Assembly: GCF_002008365.1 (NCBI RefSeq)
Contig: NZ_MRDL01000046.1
Span: 40,035-104,034 of the forward strand
DNA: 64,000 nucleotides
Source: Rhizobium leguminosarum bv. viciae USDA 2370
GTDB lineage: Bacteria; Pseudomonadota; Alphaproteobacteria; Rhizobiales; Rhizobiaceae
Direction of reading: 5' to 3'
Shown: in pieces, positions 19,945 to 29,137 of the stretch
Layout of the letters: every line of letters starts with the position of its first letter
How positions within the stretch are numbered: position 1 is the first letter of the stretch
The notes under the pieces: model-generated
Databases searched by the model: none
The model's input: only the letters and a program-made list of their open reading frames with translations
Told to the model about the DNA's origin: nothing
Program-made: the position numbers and the translations under genes

Positions 19945-19980
19945 GCAGCGCCGCGTGTCTTAGAAGACGCGCGGCGCTGT
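19945..19980. repeat. Palindromic hairpin downstream of the FAD/GcvT gene
   Basis: An inverted repeat with outer arms CAGCGCCGCG and CGCGGCGCTG and a further short stem inside. There is no T run on either side, so it looks more like a rhizobial palindromic element than a classic intrinsic terminator, though it could still act as an mRNA end or stabiliser for the gene ending at 19880. Confidence 0.6.
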
Positions 19981-20199
19981 AAGCGCTCCAGAACTTGTGA
20001 CGCCGCAAGGATGGCGCGCCACAAACATGAGATTGATCGTCAGCGCCACGCGGAACGGCGGCTCGGATGGTCGCTGGTGACCCGGATCCGTCACCTGTCC
20101 GCTTCTGACGCTCTGGATGCTGGCGCTATTTTGCGGTTGCCTCGCAGTCGGATTGGAAGTCAGGATGCGGCGAAGCGATCATTAGAATTCGAGAGTGAG

Positions 20200-20243
20200 G
20201 CATGATGTCGTCCGAAAACCGCTCACACTTTTCAGCATCATGC
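20200..20243 (+). repeat. Rhizobial 44-bp intergenic palindrome, copy 1
   Basis: A 44-bp sequence with ends GCATGATG and CATCATGC that is nearly palindromic (inner GTCCGAAAACCGCTCACAC). The same element occurs in opposite orientation at 37373-37416 with only a few changes. Repeats of this type are scattered through rhizobial intergenic regions. It lies 20 bases before the MscS gene start. Confidence 0.8.
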
Positions 20244-20262
20244 TCTGGCGAGTGGACAGTCG

Positions 20263-21783
20263 ATGCTTGATAATCCCACATGGTCCGGAGTGCTCGCCGA
20301 TCCTGTCGTCCAGGCCGGGACGTTGGCCGTGGTCGGCGCGATCATAACGCGCATAGCGCTTCGGCCCTTCCCGAGCTGGAAGCTTGCGGGCCAGGTGTTT
20401 TTCTTCGCGGCGCTCACCGTCCTGCTGCTCTATCATGACATCGTGCCCTACGAAGTCGGGCCGGCGACTACTTCGACCTTCGAACGCGTCTTCATCGCCC
20501 TTGCCAAAGTGGTCTGGTGGATCAATGCCGCCTGGGCGCTGATCGCCTTCGTCCGCGTCTTCCTGATCTTCGAGCGCCAACCGCGCGAAGGTCGCCTCGT
20601 TCAGGATCTGGTCATCGGCCTGATCTATCTCGGCGCGATCCTCTCGGTGGTCGCCTATGTCTTCAGCTTCCCCGTCGGCACGCTGATCGCCACCTCGGGT
20701 GTCTTTGCCATCATCCTCGGCCTTGCGATGCAAAGCACCTTGAGTGACGTCTTTTCCGGCATCGCGCTCAACCTCGGCAGACCCTATGCGATCGGCGACT
20801 GGATCGTGCTGAATGACGGCATCGAGGGTCGTGTCGTCGAAACCAACTGGCGCTCCACCCATCTGCTGAACGGCTCGAACGACCTCGTCGTCCTGCCCAA
20901 CAGCTTTCTGGCCAAGGTCGGGCTGACCAATCTCAGCAGCCCCGACCGCAGTCACGGCGCCTCACTGACGGTCCGGGTCGTGCCGACGATCGGGCCGTCG
21001 GCGATCATCGAGGTCATGCGCGCCGTGCTCTTGAGCAGCGGCTCGATCCTGACCGAGCCGAACCCAGGCGTGCAGATCAAATCGCTGACATCAGATGCAG
21101 TGGAGCTGGAGCTCTCCTTCCGCGTCAGGGATATCGGCCAGACGGGGCCGGCGAAGAACGAGATATTCGATCTCATCTACCGCCATATCAAGGCCGCCGG
21201 GCTCACCTTGGCGCGGCCGCTCGACGCCGCCGGCCCACCGCCCGACCAGTTGCAATCGGAGGAGATGGTGAAGCCGCACCGGCCGACGCCGCTCAAGCTT
21301 CTCGACGCCATCCCGCTGTTTTCCTCGCTGACCGAGGACGAGAAGGAAACGCTCGCAGCCTCGATGACACGTCGAACCTACAAAAAGGATTCCATCCTCA
21401 TCGAGCAGGGCGATACGGTCGCATCGCTGATGATCGTGCGCAGCGGCGCCCTCGTCGCCACGCGCCAGGAAGGCCATAAGGAAATCGAACTCGGCCGGCT
21501 GGCGCCCGGCGATTATTTCGGCGAAAGCGGGCTGCTGATCGGCGTTGGCGAGGCCGCCAGCCTGCGCGCGCTGACCTTCGTCGTCGTCTACGAGATTGCC
21601 CAGGCGAGCCTGACGCCGCTGCTGCACGACCGGCCCGGTATCGCCGAAGAGCTTGCCGCCACTTTGTCGCGCCGCATCGAGACCGGCCAGCATTCCTTCG
21701 CGACCGAAGGCGCCACGCTGAACGGTGGCTCGATGACCTCGCTGGTGACGCGCATCCGCCACTTGTTCAAGGTGCCGCAATAG
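20263..21783 (+). CDS. MscS-type channel with C-terminal cyclic-nucleotide-binding domain
   Basis: A 506-residue inner-membrane channel. Four to five hydrophobic segments (about residues 15-150) lead into the MscS pore helix and beta domain, with GLAMQSTLSDVFSGIALNLG and IGDWIVLNDGIEGRVVETNW as family signatures. Residues 340-480 form a cNMP-binding domain (LIEQGDTVASLMIVRSGALV, then GDYFGESGLLIG). This is the bCNG architecture: an MscS relative whose gating may depend on cyclic nucleotides rather than tension. The start at 20263 has a weak ribosome binding site. It stands alone between a palindromic repeat and a MITE-like element. Confidence 0.88.
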   Translation: MLDNPTWSGVLADPVVQAGTLAVVGAIITRIALRPFPSWKLAGQVFFFAALTVLLLYHDIVPYEVGPATTSTFERVFIALAKVVWWINAAWALIAFVRVFLIFERQPREGRLVQDLVIGLIYLGAILSVVAYVFSFPVGTLIATSGVFAIILGLAMQSTLSDVFSGIALNLGRPYAIGDWIVLNDGIEGRVVETNWRSTHLLNGSNDLVVLPNSFLAKVGLTNLSSPDRSHGASLTVRVVPTIGPSAIIEVMRAVLLSSGSILTEPNPGVQIKSLTSDAVELELSFRVRDIGQTGPAKNEIFDLIYRHIKAAGLTLARPLDAAGPPPDQLQSEEMVKPHRPTPLKLLDAIPLFSSLTEDEKETLAASMTRRTYKKDSILIEQGDTVASLMIVRSGALVATRQEGHKEIELGRLAPGDYFGESGLLIGVGEAASLRALTFVVVYEIAQASLTPLLHDRPGIAEELAATLSRRIETGQHSFATEGATLNGGSMTSLVTRIRHLFKVPQ

Positions 21784-21796
21784 CGGTCTGAGGCTG

Positions 21797-22148
21797 GAGC
21801 CTTTCCTGGTCAGCTTGAATCATTCTGCCGGAGCAGGTTTTCGTCAGGGCAGAGGCGATGGGCGAAGGGCATACCTCATGGTACGTGCGAGCCGATCGCC
21901 TCTGATCCTGGCGGAAAGATGCCCGGCCCACCGGCCGCACTGCTTCGCCATGCGAAGCAATAGCTGCGTCCGGCGATTCTAAAGTCTTGCAGATTTGCCC
22001 GGCAAATCTGCGGGAGGGTTGGCTGAAACGGGCCGGCTGATCGACCGGCCGGCTTGGCCGTAGAGCTTGGCTACGACGCGCGCCGGCCGGTCGACCATCC
22101 GACTCCGTTTGAGCCAAGAGAATGCTTCAATCTGACCAGGAAAGGCTC
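21797..22148. mobile_element. MITE-like intergenic element with terminal inverted repeats
   Basis: A 352-bp noncoding block bounded by near-perfect 30-bp inverted repeats. The left arm is at 21797-21826, starting GAGCCTTTCCTGGTCAG. The right arm is at 22119-22148; it is complementary apart from two mismatches. Inside are further GC-rich palindromes, for example around 22035-22100 with ACCGGCCGGC. No protein gene is present. The right end coincides with the stop codon of the minus-strand gene at 22148. A defective transposon or rhizobial mosaic repeat is the likely identity; no target-site duplication is obvious. Confidence 0.65.
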
Positions 22149-22369
22149 TATTTCCGCTGAAACTTCTGCCGCGCCGCGCGCGCCACGCTCTCGGCGAGAA
22201 TCAGCAGACAGCCGAGGAGAAGCAGAGTAGCGGCGAGCAGCGCGTCGACATGGGCGAATTTCACCAGAACGCCGACGATGGCAATCAGCAGCAGTGCCGC
22301 CAGCGCCAGCGCGCCGTCGTCGATGAACATGCCGAAGAATTCCTTCAAGGCGACCTTAAGAATATTCAT
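22148..22369 (-). CDS. Small two-helix membrane protein
   Basis: A 73-residue inner-membrane protein starting MNILKVALKEFFGMFIDDGA, with two hydrophobic helices (about 20-40 and 44-62) and a basic C-terminus. Its ATG overlaps the stop of the upstream membrane-protein gene by one base (TGATG), so the two are translationally coupled and probably act together. Its stop lies in the end of the MITE-like element, which may have supplied the stop codon. Function unknown. Confidence 0.75.
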   Translation of the reverse strand: MNILKVALKEFFGMFIDDGALALAALLLIAIVGVLVKFAHVDALLAATLLLLGCLLILAESVARAARQKFQRK

Positions 22370-23121
22370 CACGCGGCCACCTCGGCATGGGTGTTGAAAT
22401 ACTGACGCAGCATCCGGACTGCTGCGAAGGAAAAGACGGCGAGCACGGCAAGGATCGCCAGAAGCGAAAGATCGGCGCCCGGCCAGTCGGCGCCGACGCC
22501 CTCGCCAACCCAGAATATGCCGAAGGCGCTGAGCAGCAGCCCGACGACGAATTTGAGGCTGTTCTCCGGAACCGCCGAGAGCGGTTTGTGCACGAAGATG
22601 CCGATGATCAGCACCAGCAGGCAGGCCGCGGCCGCTCCAAGGCTGGCATAGCCGATCATGCCGTGTCCGGCGCCGGTAGCGATGACGATGAACACCACTT
22701 CGATCCCCTCGAGCAGCACCGCCTTGAAGGCGGCGGTGCCCGCCAGGAAATTGGCACGGCGCTCGGCGGATTGACGCCGCAGGCTGTCGGTCTCGGCCGC
22801 AAAAGCCTTCTCCTCGTCGTGCAGCGCGATGAAACCCGAGGCCCGCAGGATCGCCTTGCGCAGCCAGCGCAGGCCGAAGAGAACGAGCAGTGTTCCGATC
22901 ACGAACTGCATCAGCTCGATCGGAATGAGCCCGAGCAGTGGACCAAGCGCCAGCACGAGAAGAGCGAGAAGGCCGAGCGCAAGACCGGTGCCGATGAAGG
23001 CCGGACGCCAGCTCTGCGTAACGCCGACGGCGAGAATGATGGTGAAGGCTTCAACGACCTCGACGAAGGAGCCGAGAAATGCGGCCGTGACCGTCGAGGT
23101 GATCGTTGTCAGAGTTGTCAT
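22369..23121 (-). CDS. Predicted membrane protein, COG4280-like, possible transporter
   Basis: A 250-residue integral membrane protein with six or seven hydrophobic segments. It contains an internal duplication: the N-terminal half has SFVEVVEAFTIILAVG and the C-terminal half LLEGIEVVFIVIATG. Paired Glu-containing helices of this kind occur in metal permeases such as FTR1 and in UPF0016 transporters, so cation transport is plausible, but there is no direct proof. A charged cytoplasmic loop lies at about 105-130. It follows the PAP2 gene by 57 bases and overlaps the small membrane protein gene. Confidence 0.7.
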   Translation of the reverse strand: MTTLTTITSTVTAAFLGSFVEVVEAFTIILAVGVTQSWRPAFIGTGLALGLLALLVLALGPLLGLIPIELMQFVIGTLLVLFGLRWLRKAILRASGFIALHDEEKAFAAETDSLRRQSAERRANFLAGTAAFKAVLLEGIEVVFIVIATGAGHGMIGYASLGAAAACLLVLIIGIFVHKPLSAVPENSLKFVVGLLLSAFGIFWVGEGVGADWPGADLSLLAILAVLAVFSFAAVRMLRQYFNTHAEVAA

Positions 23122-23178
23122 GGTTCTTGTCCGTTATGCCGGCGGAGATCATGTACTGGGCTGAACTGCTATCTTTTC

Positions 23179-23907
23179 TTACCGTTTTGCGGCATCCGCA
23201 ACATCATCTGGCGCGCGGCTCGGAATAAACCGCTTCGAGATCAGCCAGCAGCCAAGCGCCCAGAGCGCACCGGCGCACCATCCGGCGAAGACGTCCGTGG
23301 GATAATGGACGCCGAGATAGATTCGGCTCAAGCCGATGAGGACGGCGAGGAAGACGCCGGTGCCCATGACGAAGATCCGCGTTGACCGGTAACGCTGTGT
23401 CCGGGCCAGCAGCGCCCCAAGCGTCAGATAGGTCACCGCCGAGACCATCGCGTGTCCGGAGGGAAAGCTGAGATCGCTCACTTCGACCAGATGCGGCACG
23501 ATGTCGGGGCGCGGCCGCGCGACGAGGATCTTCAAGAGCGTGCTCGCCAGCCAGCCGCTCAGCACAGAGGAAAAGACGAAGATTGCGATCGGCCAGCGCC
23601 GGTCGAGCAGAAGATGGACGGTGACGAGAACCGTCATCAGCGAGAGAACGGTGATGCCGCCGAGGGCAGTGATATCGTCGACGGCATGCGTCAGCCAGCC
23701 GGGACCGATCGGCACGGCAAGTTCTCCCGGCCGTCGCAACGCCAGCAGGATTGCCTCGTCAAAGCGGAATGTCTCACCCTCCAGGACTTCGCTCGTCAGT
23801 CGCTGGAGCAGGAACAATCCACCGGCGATCGATGCCACCATGATCAATGTCAGCGGCTCATATGCATTGAGCCTCGCCAAGAGTCCCCGTCGTTGAACCT
23901 CGCTCAT
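23179..23907 (-). CDS. PAP2-superfamily membrane phosphatase
   Basis: A 242-residue membrane phosphatase, probably acting on a lipid or undecaprenyl phosphate at the periplasmic face. All three acid-phosphatase motifs are present: KILVARPRP, PSGHAMVSA and SRIYLGVHYPTDV with the nucleophile/acid histidines. Five to six membrane helices surround them. The start at 23907 is preceded by GGGAG. It is the first gene of a three-gene minus-strand operon with a COG4280-like protein and a small membrane protein. The lipid substrate is not evident from sequence. Confidence 0.88.
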   Translation of the reverse strand: MSEVQRRGLLARLNAYEPLTLIMVASIAGGLFLLQRLTSEVLEGETFRFDEAILLALRRPGELAVPIGPGWLTHAVDDITALGGITVLSLMTVLVTVHLLLDRRWPIAIFVFSSVLSGWLASTLLKILVARPRPDIVPHLVEVSDLSFPSGHAMVSAVTYLTLGALLARTQRYRSTRIFVMGTGVFLAVLIGLSRIYLGVHYPTDVFAGWCAGALWALGCWLISKRFIPSRAPDDVADAAKR

Positions 23908-24185
23908 GCCTGCCGTCGAACTCCCTTCACATCATGTCGGTCCCCGCCAGATTGGCAATCCAGATCCAGGATTCAAGACCTTGCGGCATTCAAGGGCGTT
24001 CCCGACAGAGGTTTTATGGCCGCTGAGGTCGCCTTCTAGGTGTTCATCAACGGCACCAGTGAGTGAACCGCTTTGATCTGGTCGCAGTACCACGATGGAA
24101 TGTGATGACGACGAATCCATGCTCCCCGGGCGGTCTCGAATGCGCGTCGCGCGCTTCGAGAGCACATGCCTCCGCCCTTATCGGT

Positions 24186-24566
24186 TCACAATCCCAACGC
24201 CTTGTTGATGGCCGCAATCAATGTAGCTCCGGAAAATTGCTTCTGCAGATAAGCAACACATCCCGCCTTTTCCGCCTGCGCTTTGGCGGAGCCGGTTTCC
24301 AGTGCCGTGATGAAAATCACGGGAAGGGTTGTTCCCTCGGCTTTCAGCCTGCGTTGCAAATCGATGCCGGACATGCCACCGAGGTCGATATCAAGGACGA
24401 GGCAGTCGATCGTCGTTTTGGGATCGCGACTGAGAAAGGCCTCGGCCGATGCATACTCGTTGGCCTGAAAACCGTAAGCATTAAGCAGCCGCCCGAGACT
24501 GCGCCTTAGGCTTGCGTCATCATCGACGACCGCGACCGTGCGGCGAGGGTTCTCCACCTCATACAC
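24186..24566 (-). CDS. Stand-alone receiver (response regulator) protein
   Basis: A 126-residue CheY-like receiver with no output domain. Acidic pocket residues DDD (15-17), phosphorylation site D59 in LVLDIDLGG, and K109 are present; the usual Lys-Pro is Lys-Gln (YLQKQF). It begins MYEVENPRRTVAVVDDDASL. It lies 70 bases downstream of the FixJ-type regulator of the same two-component system, and may be a phosphate sink or a second target of the kinase. Such single-domain regulators are frequent beside rhizobial hybrid signalling genes. Role inferred. Confidence 0.85.
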   Translation of the reverse strand: MYEVENPRRTVAVVDDDASLRRSLGRLLNAYGFQANEYASAEAFLSRDPKTTIDCLVLDIDLGGMSGIDLQRRLKAEGTTLPVIFITALETGSAKAQAEKAGCVAYLQKQFSGATLIAAINKALGL

Positions 24567-24636
24567 CTCTTTTGACGATATGAGAGATAATGGTTCCCGA
24601 TCAAATTAGGCCGGCGGGACGTCGATTGATATTGTC

Positions 24637-25269
24637 CTAAGGGGAAGGCGCCGCTGTATCCTGGTCGATGAGACCAATATATGCAGCGATCGACACCACC
24701 TCGGCCAGCGAGCGTACGTCGAGCTTTTCCATGACCTGATGGCGATGCACCTTCACCGTCCGCTCCGAGATGCCGAGCGCATAAGCGATCTGCTTGTTGA
24801 GATGGCCACGTATAACGAGCCGGAACACTTCCGCTTCGCGCGGGCTGAGACTCGCGACTAATGCCCGCTGGGCTTGAAGACGATCGTGACGGGCCTGCTG
24901 TCGTTCGCATTGGATGAGGGCGCGATTGATCGCCTCCATCAATGCCGCCGCGGTCGAATTCTTCTCCAGAAAATCCTTGGCACCCGCCTTCATCGCCTCG
25001 ACGCTTGCCTTTATGTCTCCCTCCCCCGTGAGGAACACGACCGGCAATAGCGGTGCCTGCTCGCACAATCGGCGTTGGATTTGCAACCCGGACTGGCCGG
25101 GCATCTGGAGGTCGAGGAGAACGCATCCCGGTTCGCAAGTGGAAAGGAGGGCAAGAAATTGGTCCCCGGACTCATAGGTTTCGACCCTGAGACCATGTGC
25201 GGAAAGCAGCCTTGCGGTCGCTGTCCGGTAGGATTTGTCGTCATCGACGATATGGACAACCGGTTTCAT
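24637..25269 (-). CDS. FixJ/NarL-type response regulator
   Basis: A 210-residue transcriptional regulator. The receiver (1-120) has D9-D11, phospho-acceptor D53 in LLDLQMPG and K103; a LuxR-type helix-turn-helix occupies about 145-205 (SPREAEVFRLVIRGHLNKQI, then SERTVKVHRHQVMEKL). Its ATG at 25269 overlaps the stop of the kinase gene (ATGA), so both are translationally coupled and form a cognate pair. A longer open frame upstream is antisense to nothing and overlaps the kinase, so it was not used. Likely target: the divergent sulfatase/cytochrome cluster that starts 300 bases beyond the kinase gene; this is inferred from position. Confidence 0.9.
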   Translation of the reverse strand: MKPVVHIVDDDKSYRTATARLLSAHGLRVETYESGDQFLALLSTCEPGCVLLDLQMPGQSGLQIQRRLCEQAPLLPVVFLTGEGDIKASVEAMKAGAKDFLEKNSTAAALMEAINRALIQCERQQARHDRLQAQRALVASLSPREAEVFRLVIRGHLNKQIAYALGISERTVKVHRHQVMEKLDVRSLAEVVSIAAYIGLIDQDTAAPSP

Positions 25270-27161
25270 CTCGATCGCTCCTCCCTGTGGGCGAGAGGCA
25301 GGGCCACGCGAAAGACCGCGCCTCCTTCGGGGCGGTTGTCGGCGCAGATGGTGCCGCCATAGGTCTCGAGAATGGCGCGGGCTATGGACAGACCCAGCCC
25401 CGTGCCCGCCTGCTTGGTGGTATAGAACGGTTCGAAGATGCGGATCAGCCTCTCCTCGGGAATGCCGTCTCCGGTGTCGGAGACCAGCAGCTCCGCCTTC
25501 TCGTTCGCCAGTCCTGTTGTAAACGTAAGCGTTCTCCCGGCCGGGACGGCGTCCAGCATGGCGTCCATAGCATTGGTTGCCAGATTGAGGATAACCTGCT
25601 GCACATGAACTTTGTCGGCACGTACCGGCAACTCGCCGGGCGGCTGTGTTGAGGTCAGCGTAATTCCGCGCCGCTCTGCCTCGCCGTGAATGATATGGAT
25701 TGCGCTCGACGTGACATCGTTCAGATCGAACTCCTGCCAATCGATCTCGCTTCTCTTCTTGAGCAACCCTCTCATCCGGCTGATGATATCGCCTGCGCGC
25801 TGATCGTCCTCCTGGATGTCGAGGAGAATCTGCTGAATCAGTTGGTGATCCGGGTTTACACTTCGGAGCAGCACCGCGGCTGCCTCGGCATTGTTTCGGA
25901 TGGCCGAAAGGGGCTGGTTCAGTTCGTGAGCAATGGACGAGGACAATGCTCCGGCTGTCGCCGACTGGTTAAGGTGGACGGCTTCGAGCAAGTGAAGGCG
26001 CGACCGGCTCTCGGCATCGCGGCGGCGCCTCCGCTCGAACAAGAGCACCGAGATGATGCTGGCCTGCGCCAGCACGAGGCCGCTCCCCGCCACCAGAATT
26101 GCCCAGTGTTCCTCCCAGAGGCTCCTCTTCTTGTGCATCTGGATTGTGCCCGGCGGCAGATCCTTTTCGGCGAGCCCCCAGCGCTGGAGTTGCCGGGCAT
26201 CGGCGATATATGTCTGGGGCGCTTCGAGATCCGACACAGGCTTGCCAGCGATCGCATCGATGACAAGGTTGCCGACGGTCCGGCCCAGTGCTTCGAATGT
26301 GACGGTATTGCCGCCGACGACGCCATGATCGATGTAGGTCTGATAGGGCCCGTAGACAGGCGCGCTGGCGGTCGCCGCAATCTGTCTGATCGCGTCGCGC
26401 GGAATGAAGTTGCGCCCTGTCCGATCCTTGAAGATCGTCAATGCCAGGATGATGCTGTCGGGCGGCACGCGGGATACGCGCTCGACAAATTCATCGATCG
26501 TCAGATCTTCCAGATAGGTCGTCGTATCATAGGATTTCGAGAACTGTTTCAAATCCGTGCGGGCCGTCGCCAGCCATCCTCGGTCGAAGTCGGACGAGCC
26601 TCCGACAATGTAGAGGTGGCGGGCATCGGGCTGAAGGCTGCGGGCCATCTCGGCTGTCTTCAGAATGTCGAATGTCGTGAAGGCTCCGATCACGTCATCC
26701 GGCAAATCGATCTTCTCGGCGGTGACGGTGCCGAAACCAGCGGCGACGATCTTTGCGCCGGGCGCGATCGTGCCGTGGTTCGCGACTATGAAGCTGGCCG
26801 ATTCCCAGCCGACGGCCACGACCACGTCGGGGCGGCGCACTGCGTATTTGTCGCCCAGATATCGGGCCATGCGCGCGACATGGTCGCCTTCCGGAAACCG
26901 CGAGAGATCCAGGAACTCGGAAAACAGATCGATCTTGCCGTTGGTCGCCTCCAGCAAACGGCTCCGCAACGCCTCTCCGGCAGCGGTCGTTGCCGCGATC
27001 CTCTCGTCATAGGGGTAGAGAACGAGGACGCGGGGAACCCGGTCGATGACGGCAATCGAGGTGTCGGAGGCTGCGGCCTGACGACTGGACACACTCGGGG
27101 CGAACACCGCCAACAAAAAGGCAGCGCAGCATAATCGACCTGACCATTCGCCCAAGCCCAT
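25266..27161 (-). CDS. Sensor histidine kinase with periplasmic binding-protein-like domain
   Basis: A 631-residue membrane kinase. Residues 1-32 are a signal sequence or first helix. Residues 42-340 form an ABC-substrate-binding-like periplasmic sensor (RVLVLYPYDERIAATTAAGE; PDVVVAVGWESASF). A membrane helix follows at about 353-375, then HisKA with phospho-acceptor H412 in SSIAHELNQPLSAIRNN, and a complete ATPase domain: N box LNLATNAMDAM, G1 DTGDGIPEE, G2 GTGLGLSIA. There is no PAS or HAMP domain. The sensor resembles ABC_sub_bind proteins, suggesting a small periplasmic ligand. It is the first gene of an operon with the FixJ-type regulator and the single receiver, divergent from the exported sulfatase cluster. 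Confidence 0.9.
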   Translation of the reverse strand: MGLGEWSGRLCCAAFLLAVFAPSVSSRQAAASDTSIAVIDRVPRVLVLYPYDERIAATTAAGEALRSRLLEATNGKIDLFSEFLDLSRFPEGDHVARMARYLGDKYAVRRPDVVVAVGWESASFIVANHGTIAPGAKIVAAGFGTVTAEKIDLPDDVIGAFTTFDILKTAEMARSLQPDARHLYIVGGSSDFDRGWLATARTDLKQFSKSYDTTTYLEDLTIDEFVERVSRVPPDSIILALTIFKDRTGRNFIPRDAIRQIAATASAPVYGPYQTYIDHGVVGGNTVTFEALGRTVGNLVIDAIAGKPVSDLEAPQTYIADARQLQRWGLAEKDLPPGTIQMHKKRSLWEEHWAILVAGSGLVLAQASIISVLLFERRRRRDAESRSRLHLLEAVHLNQSATAGALSSSIAHELNQPLSAIRNNAEAAAVLLRSVNPDHQLIQQILLDIQEDDQRAGDIISRMRGLLKKRSEIDWQEFDLNDVTSSAIHIIHGEAERRGITLTSTQPPGELPVRADKVHVQQVILNLATNAMDAMLDAVPAGRTLTFTTGLANEKAELLVSDTGDGIPEERLIRIFEPFYTTKQAGTGLGLSIARAILETYGGTICADNRPEGGAVFRVALPLAHREERSR

Positions 27162-27334
27162 CAGCTTCCCCCCAAACCGGCCGAGAATAACAGCTTCCCG
27201 CTACGGCGTCATCTGCGCATCACTATTATCGATTGCCACTGCATGAAGAGATTCCCCAAAGTACAATATCGGGCGAAGGCAGCATTCGCTAAAATTCAGC
27301 GGGCCGGAGCAGAGATGCGGCCGGCCTTCGCATC

Positions 27335-27358
27335 CCTGCCGGAGGCAGCTCCGGCAGG
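27335..27358. promoter_or_regulatory. Hairpin in the kinase/sulfatase divergent region
   Basis: A perfect 10-bp inverted repeat (CCTGCCGGAG and complement, four-base loop) in the 295-base gap between the kinase and sulfatase starts. It is followed by ATCTTCATTTT on the plus strand. It may be a weak terminator, an attenuator, or an operator; the position in a leader favours a regulatory role. Confidence 0.45.
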
Positions 27359-27456
27359 ATCTTCATTTTAAGCAGTCCAGTTGAATCGACGCATGCAATC
27401 GCAGCCTTGTCCGCGAGTGGCTCCGTCATTCAAGAACGTCAACGGAGGGATTTGAA

Positions 27457-29127
27457 ATGAACAGCAGAATCCTTATCCGCTGCATCGGAGCACTGGCTAC
27501 ATCCACCGTTCTCTGGTGCGCAGCCTCGCCCGTGCAAGCGCAAGACTCCCAACGAAAACCCAACATCCTGTTCATCGTTTCGGATGATACCGGCTACGGC
27601 GATCTCGGGCCTTACGGCGGAGGTGAGGGCCGCGGGATGCCGACCCCGAGCATCGACAAGCTGGCCGACGAAGGCATGACCTTCTTTTCCTTCTACGCCC
27701 AACCGAGCTGCACGCCCGGCCGCGCCGCCATGCAGACGGGACGCATTCCGAACCGGAGCGGCATGACGACGGTCGCATTTCAAGGCCAAGGCGGCGGATT
27801 GCCCGCAGCGGAATGGACGCTCGCCTCCGTTCTGAAGCGCGGTGGCTATCACACCTATTTCACCGGCAAATGGCACCTCGGGGAGGCGGACTATGCGCTT
27901 CCGATCGCGCAGGGTTACGACGAAATGAAGTATGTCGGCCTCTATCACCTCAATGCCTACACCTATGCCGACCCGACCTGGTTCCCTGATATGGATGCGG
28001 AAACCCGCGCTCTGTTCCAGAAAGTGACAACGGGCTCGCTGTCCGGCAAGGCCGGAGGTGAGGTAAAGGAAGACTTCAAGATCAACGGTCAATATGTCGA
28101 TACGCCCGTGATCGACGGCAAGGAAGGCGTTGTCGGCATTCCGTTCTTCGACGGCTACGTAGAGAAAGCGGCACTGGGCTTTCTTGATGAAGCTGCAAAG
28201 ACGCCGGATCAGCCTTTCTTCATCAACGTCAATTTCATGAAAGTGCACCAGCCGAACATGCCGGCCCCGGACTTCCAGGGCAAATCGATCTCGAAGAGTA
28301 AGTATGCGGACTCCGTTGTGGAGCTGGATACACGCATCGGAAGGATTATGGACAAGCTGCGTGAGACTGGCATGGACAGAAATACGCTGGTTTTTTACAC
28401 GACCGATAACGGCGCTTGGCAAGACGTCTATCCGGACGCGGGCTACACACCATTCCGCGGTACAAAAGGCACCGTGCGCGAAGGCGGCAACCGTGTTCCC
28501 GCGATCGCTGTCTGGCCCGGCAAGATCAAGCAGGACGTGAAAAGTCACGACATCGTCGGCGGTCTAGATCTGATGGCGACCTTTGCCGCAGCCGGCGGCG
28601 TGCCGCTGCCCACCAAAGACCGCGAAGATAAACCGATTATCTTCGATAGCTACGATATGACCCCGATTCTGCTGGGTACGGGAAAATCTGCCCGCAAGAA
28701 CTGGTTCTACTTCACCGAAAACGAACTGACGCCGGGTGCTGCCCGTGTCGGCAATTACAAGGCCGTGTTCAACCTGCGCGGCGACAATGGGCAGGCCACG
28801 GGCGGTCTGGCTGTTGATACCAACCTGGGTTGGAAGGGTGCTCAGTCCTACGTCGCCATCGTGCCACAGGTGTTCGATCTGTTGCAGGATCCGCAAGAAC
28901 GCTACGACATCTTCATGAACAACTACACCGAACATACCTGGACGTTGGTCTCCATCTCGGGAGCGATCAAGGACCTCATGAAAACCTACGTCGAGTACCC
29001 CCCGCGCAAGCTGCAGAGCATGGGTTACGACGGCCCGATCGAACTCTCCAAGTATCAGATGTTAGAGTCCGTGCGTGAACAACTCGGCAAGGAGGGGGTC
29101 AATATCACGGCTCCGACCGGAAACTAG
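27457..29127 (+). CDS. Exported arylsulfatase
   Basis: A 556-residue type I sulfatase (alkaline-phosphatase superfamily), hydrolysing sulfate esters in the periplasm. A signal peptide covers 1-29 (ending PVQAQ). The metal site begins NILFIVSDDTGYGD. The formylglycine motif is PSCTPGRAAMQTGR, with C85 as the residue to be converted and R89 as partner, so maturation by a formylglycine-generating enzyme is required; none is encoded in the window. KWHLGE and FYTTDNGAW are further conserved active-site regions. The start follows CGGAGG. It is the first of six consecutive plus-strand genes with signal peptides. The physiological sulfate ester is unknown. The two-component system transcribed divergently is the obvious candidate regulator. 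Confidence 0.9.
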   Translation: MNSRILIRCIGALATSTVLWCAASPVQAQDSQRKPNILFIVSDDTGYGDLGPYGGGEGRGMPTPSIDKLADEGMTFFSFYAQPSCTPGRAAMQTGRIPNRSGMTTVAFQGQGGGLPAAEWTLASVLKRGGYHTYFTGKWHLGEADYALPIAQGYDEMKYVGLYHLNAYTYADPTWFPDMDAETRALFQKVTTGSLSGKAGGEVKEDFKINGQYVDTPVIDGKEGVVGIPFFDGYVEKAALGFLDEAAKTPDQPFFINVNFMKVHQPNMPAPDFQGKSISKSKYADSVVELDTRIGRIMDKLRETGMDRNTLVFYTTDNGAWQDVYPDAGYTPFRGTKGTVREGGNRVPAIAVWPGKIKQDVKSHDIVGGLDLMATFAAAGGVPLPTKDREDKPIIFDSYDMTPILLGTGKSARKNWFYFTENELTPGAARVGNYKAVFNLRGDNGQATGGLAVDTNLGWKGAQSYVAIVPQVFDLLQDPQERYDIFMNNYTEHTWTLVSISGAIKDLMKTYVEYPPRKLQSMGYDGPIELSKYQMLESVREQLGKEGVNITAPTGN

Positions 29128-29137
29128 GTCCTTGGCG

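Larger units (their letters stand above)
19881..20262. other. Intergenic region with hairpin and repeat
   Basis: About 380 bases with no supported gene. It holds a strong hairpin at 19945-19980 and a 44-bp palindromic repeat at 20200-20243, listed separately. Rhizobial intergenic-element-like sequence (for example around 19900-19930) fills part of the remainder. Confidence 0.6.

Noticed and set aside
19945..19980. Intrinsic terminator for the FAD/GcvT gene
   Set aside because: The hairpin is strong but no T run follows on either strand, so it is listed as a repeat rather than a terminator.
25686..27134. A 482-codon plus-strand frame opposite the histidine kinase
   Set aside because: Antisense of a complete kinase with H, N and G boxes; no independent coding evidence.
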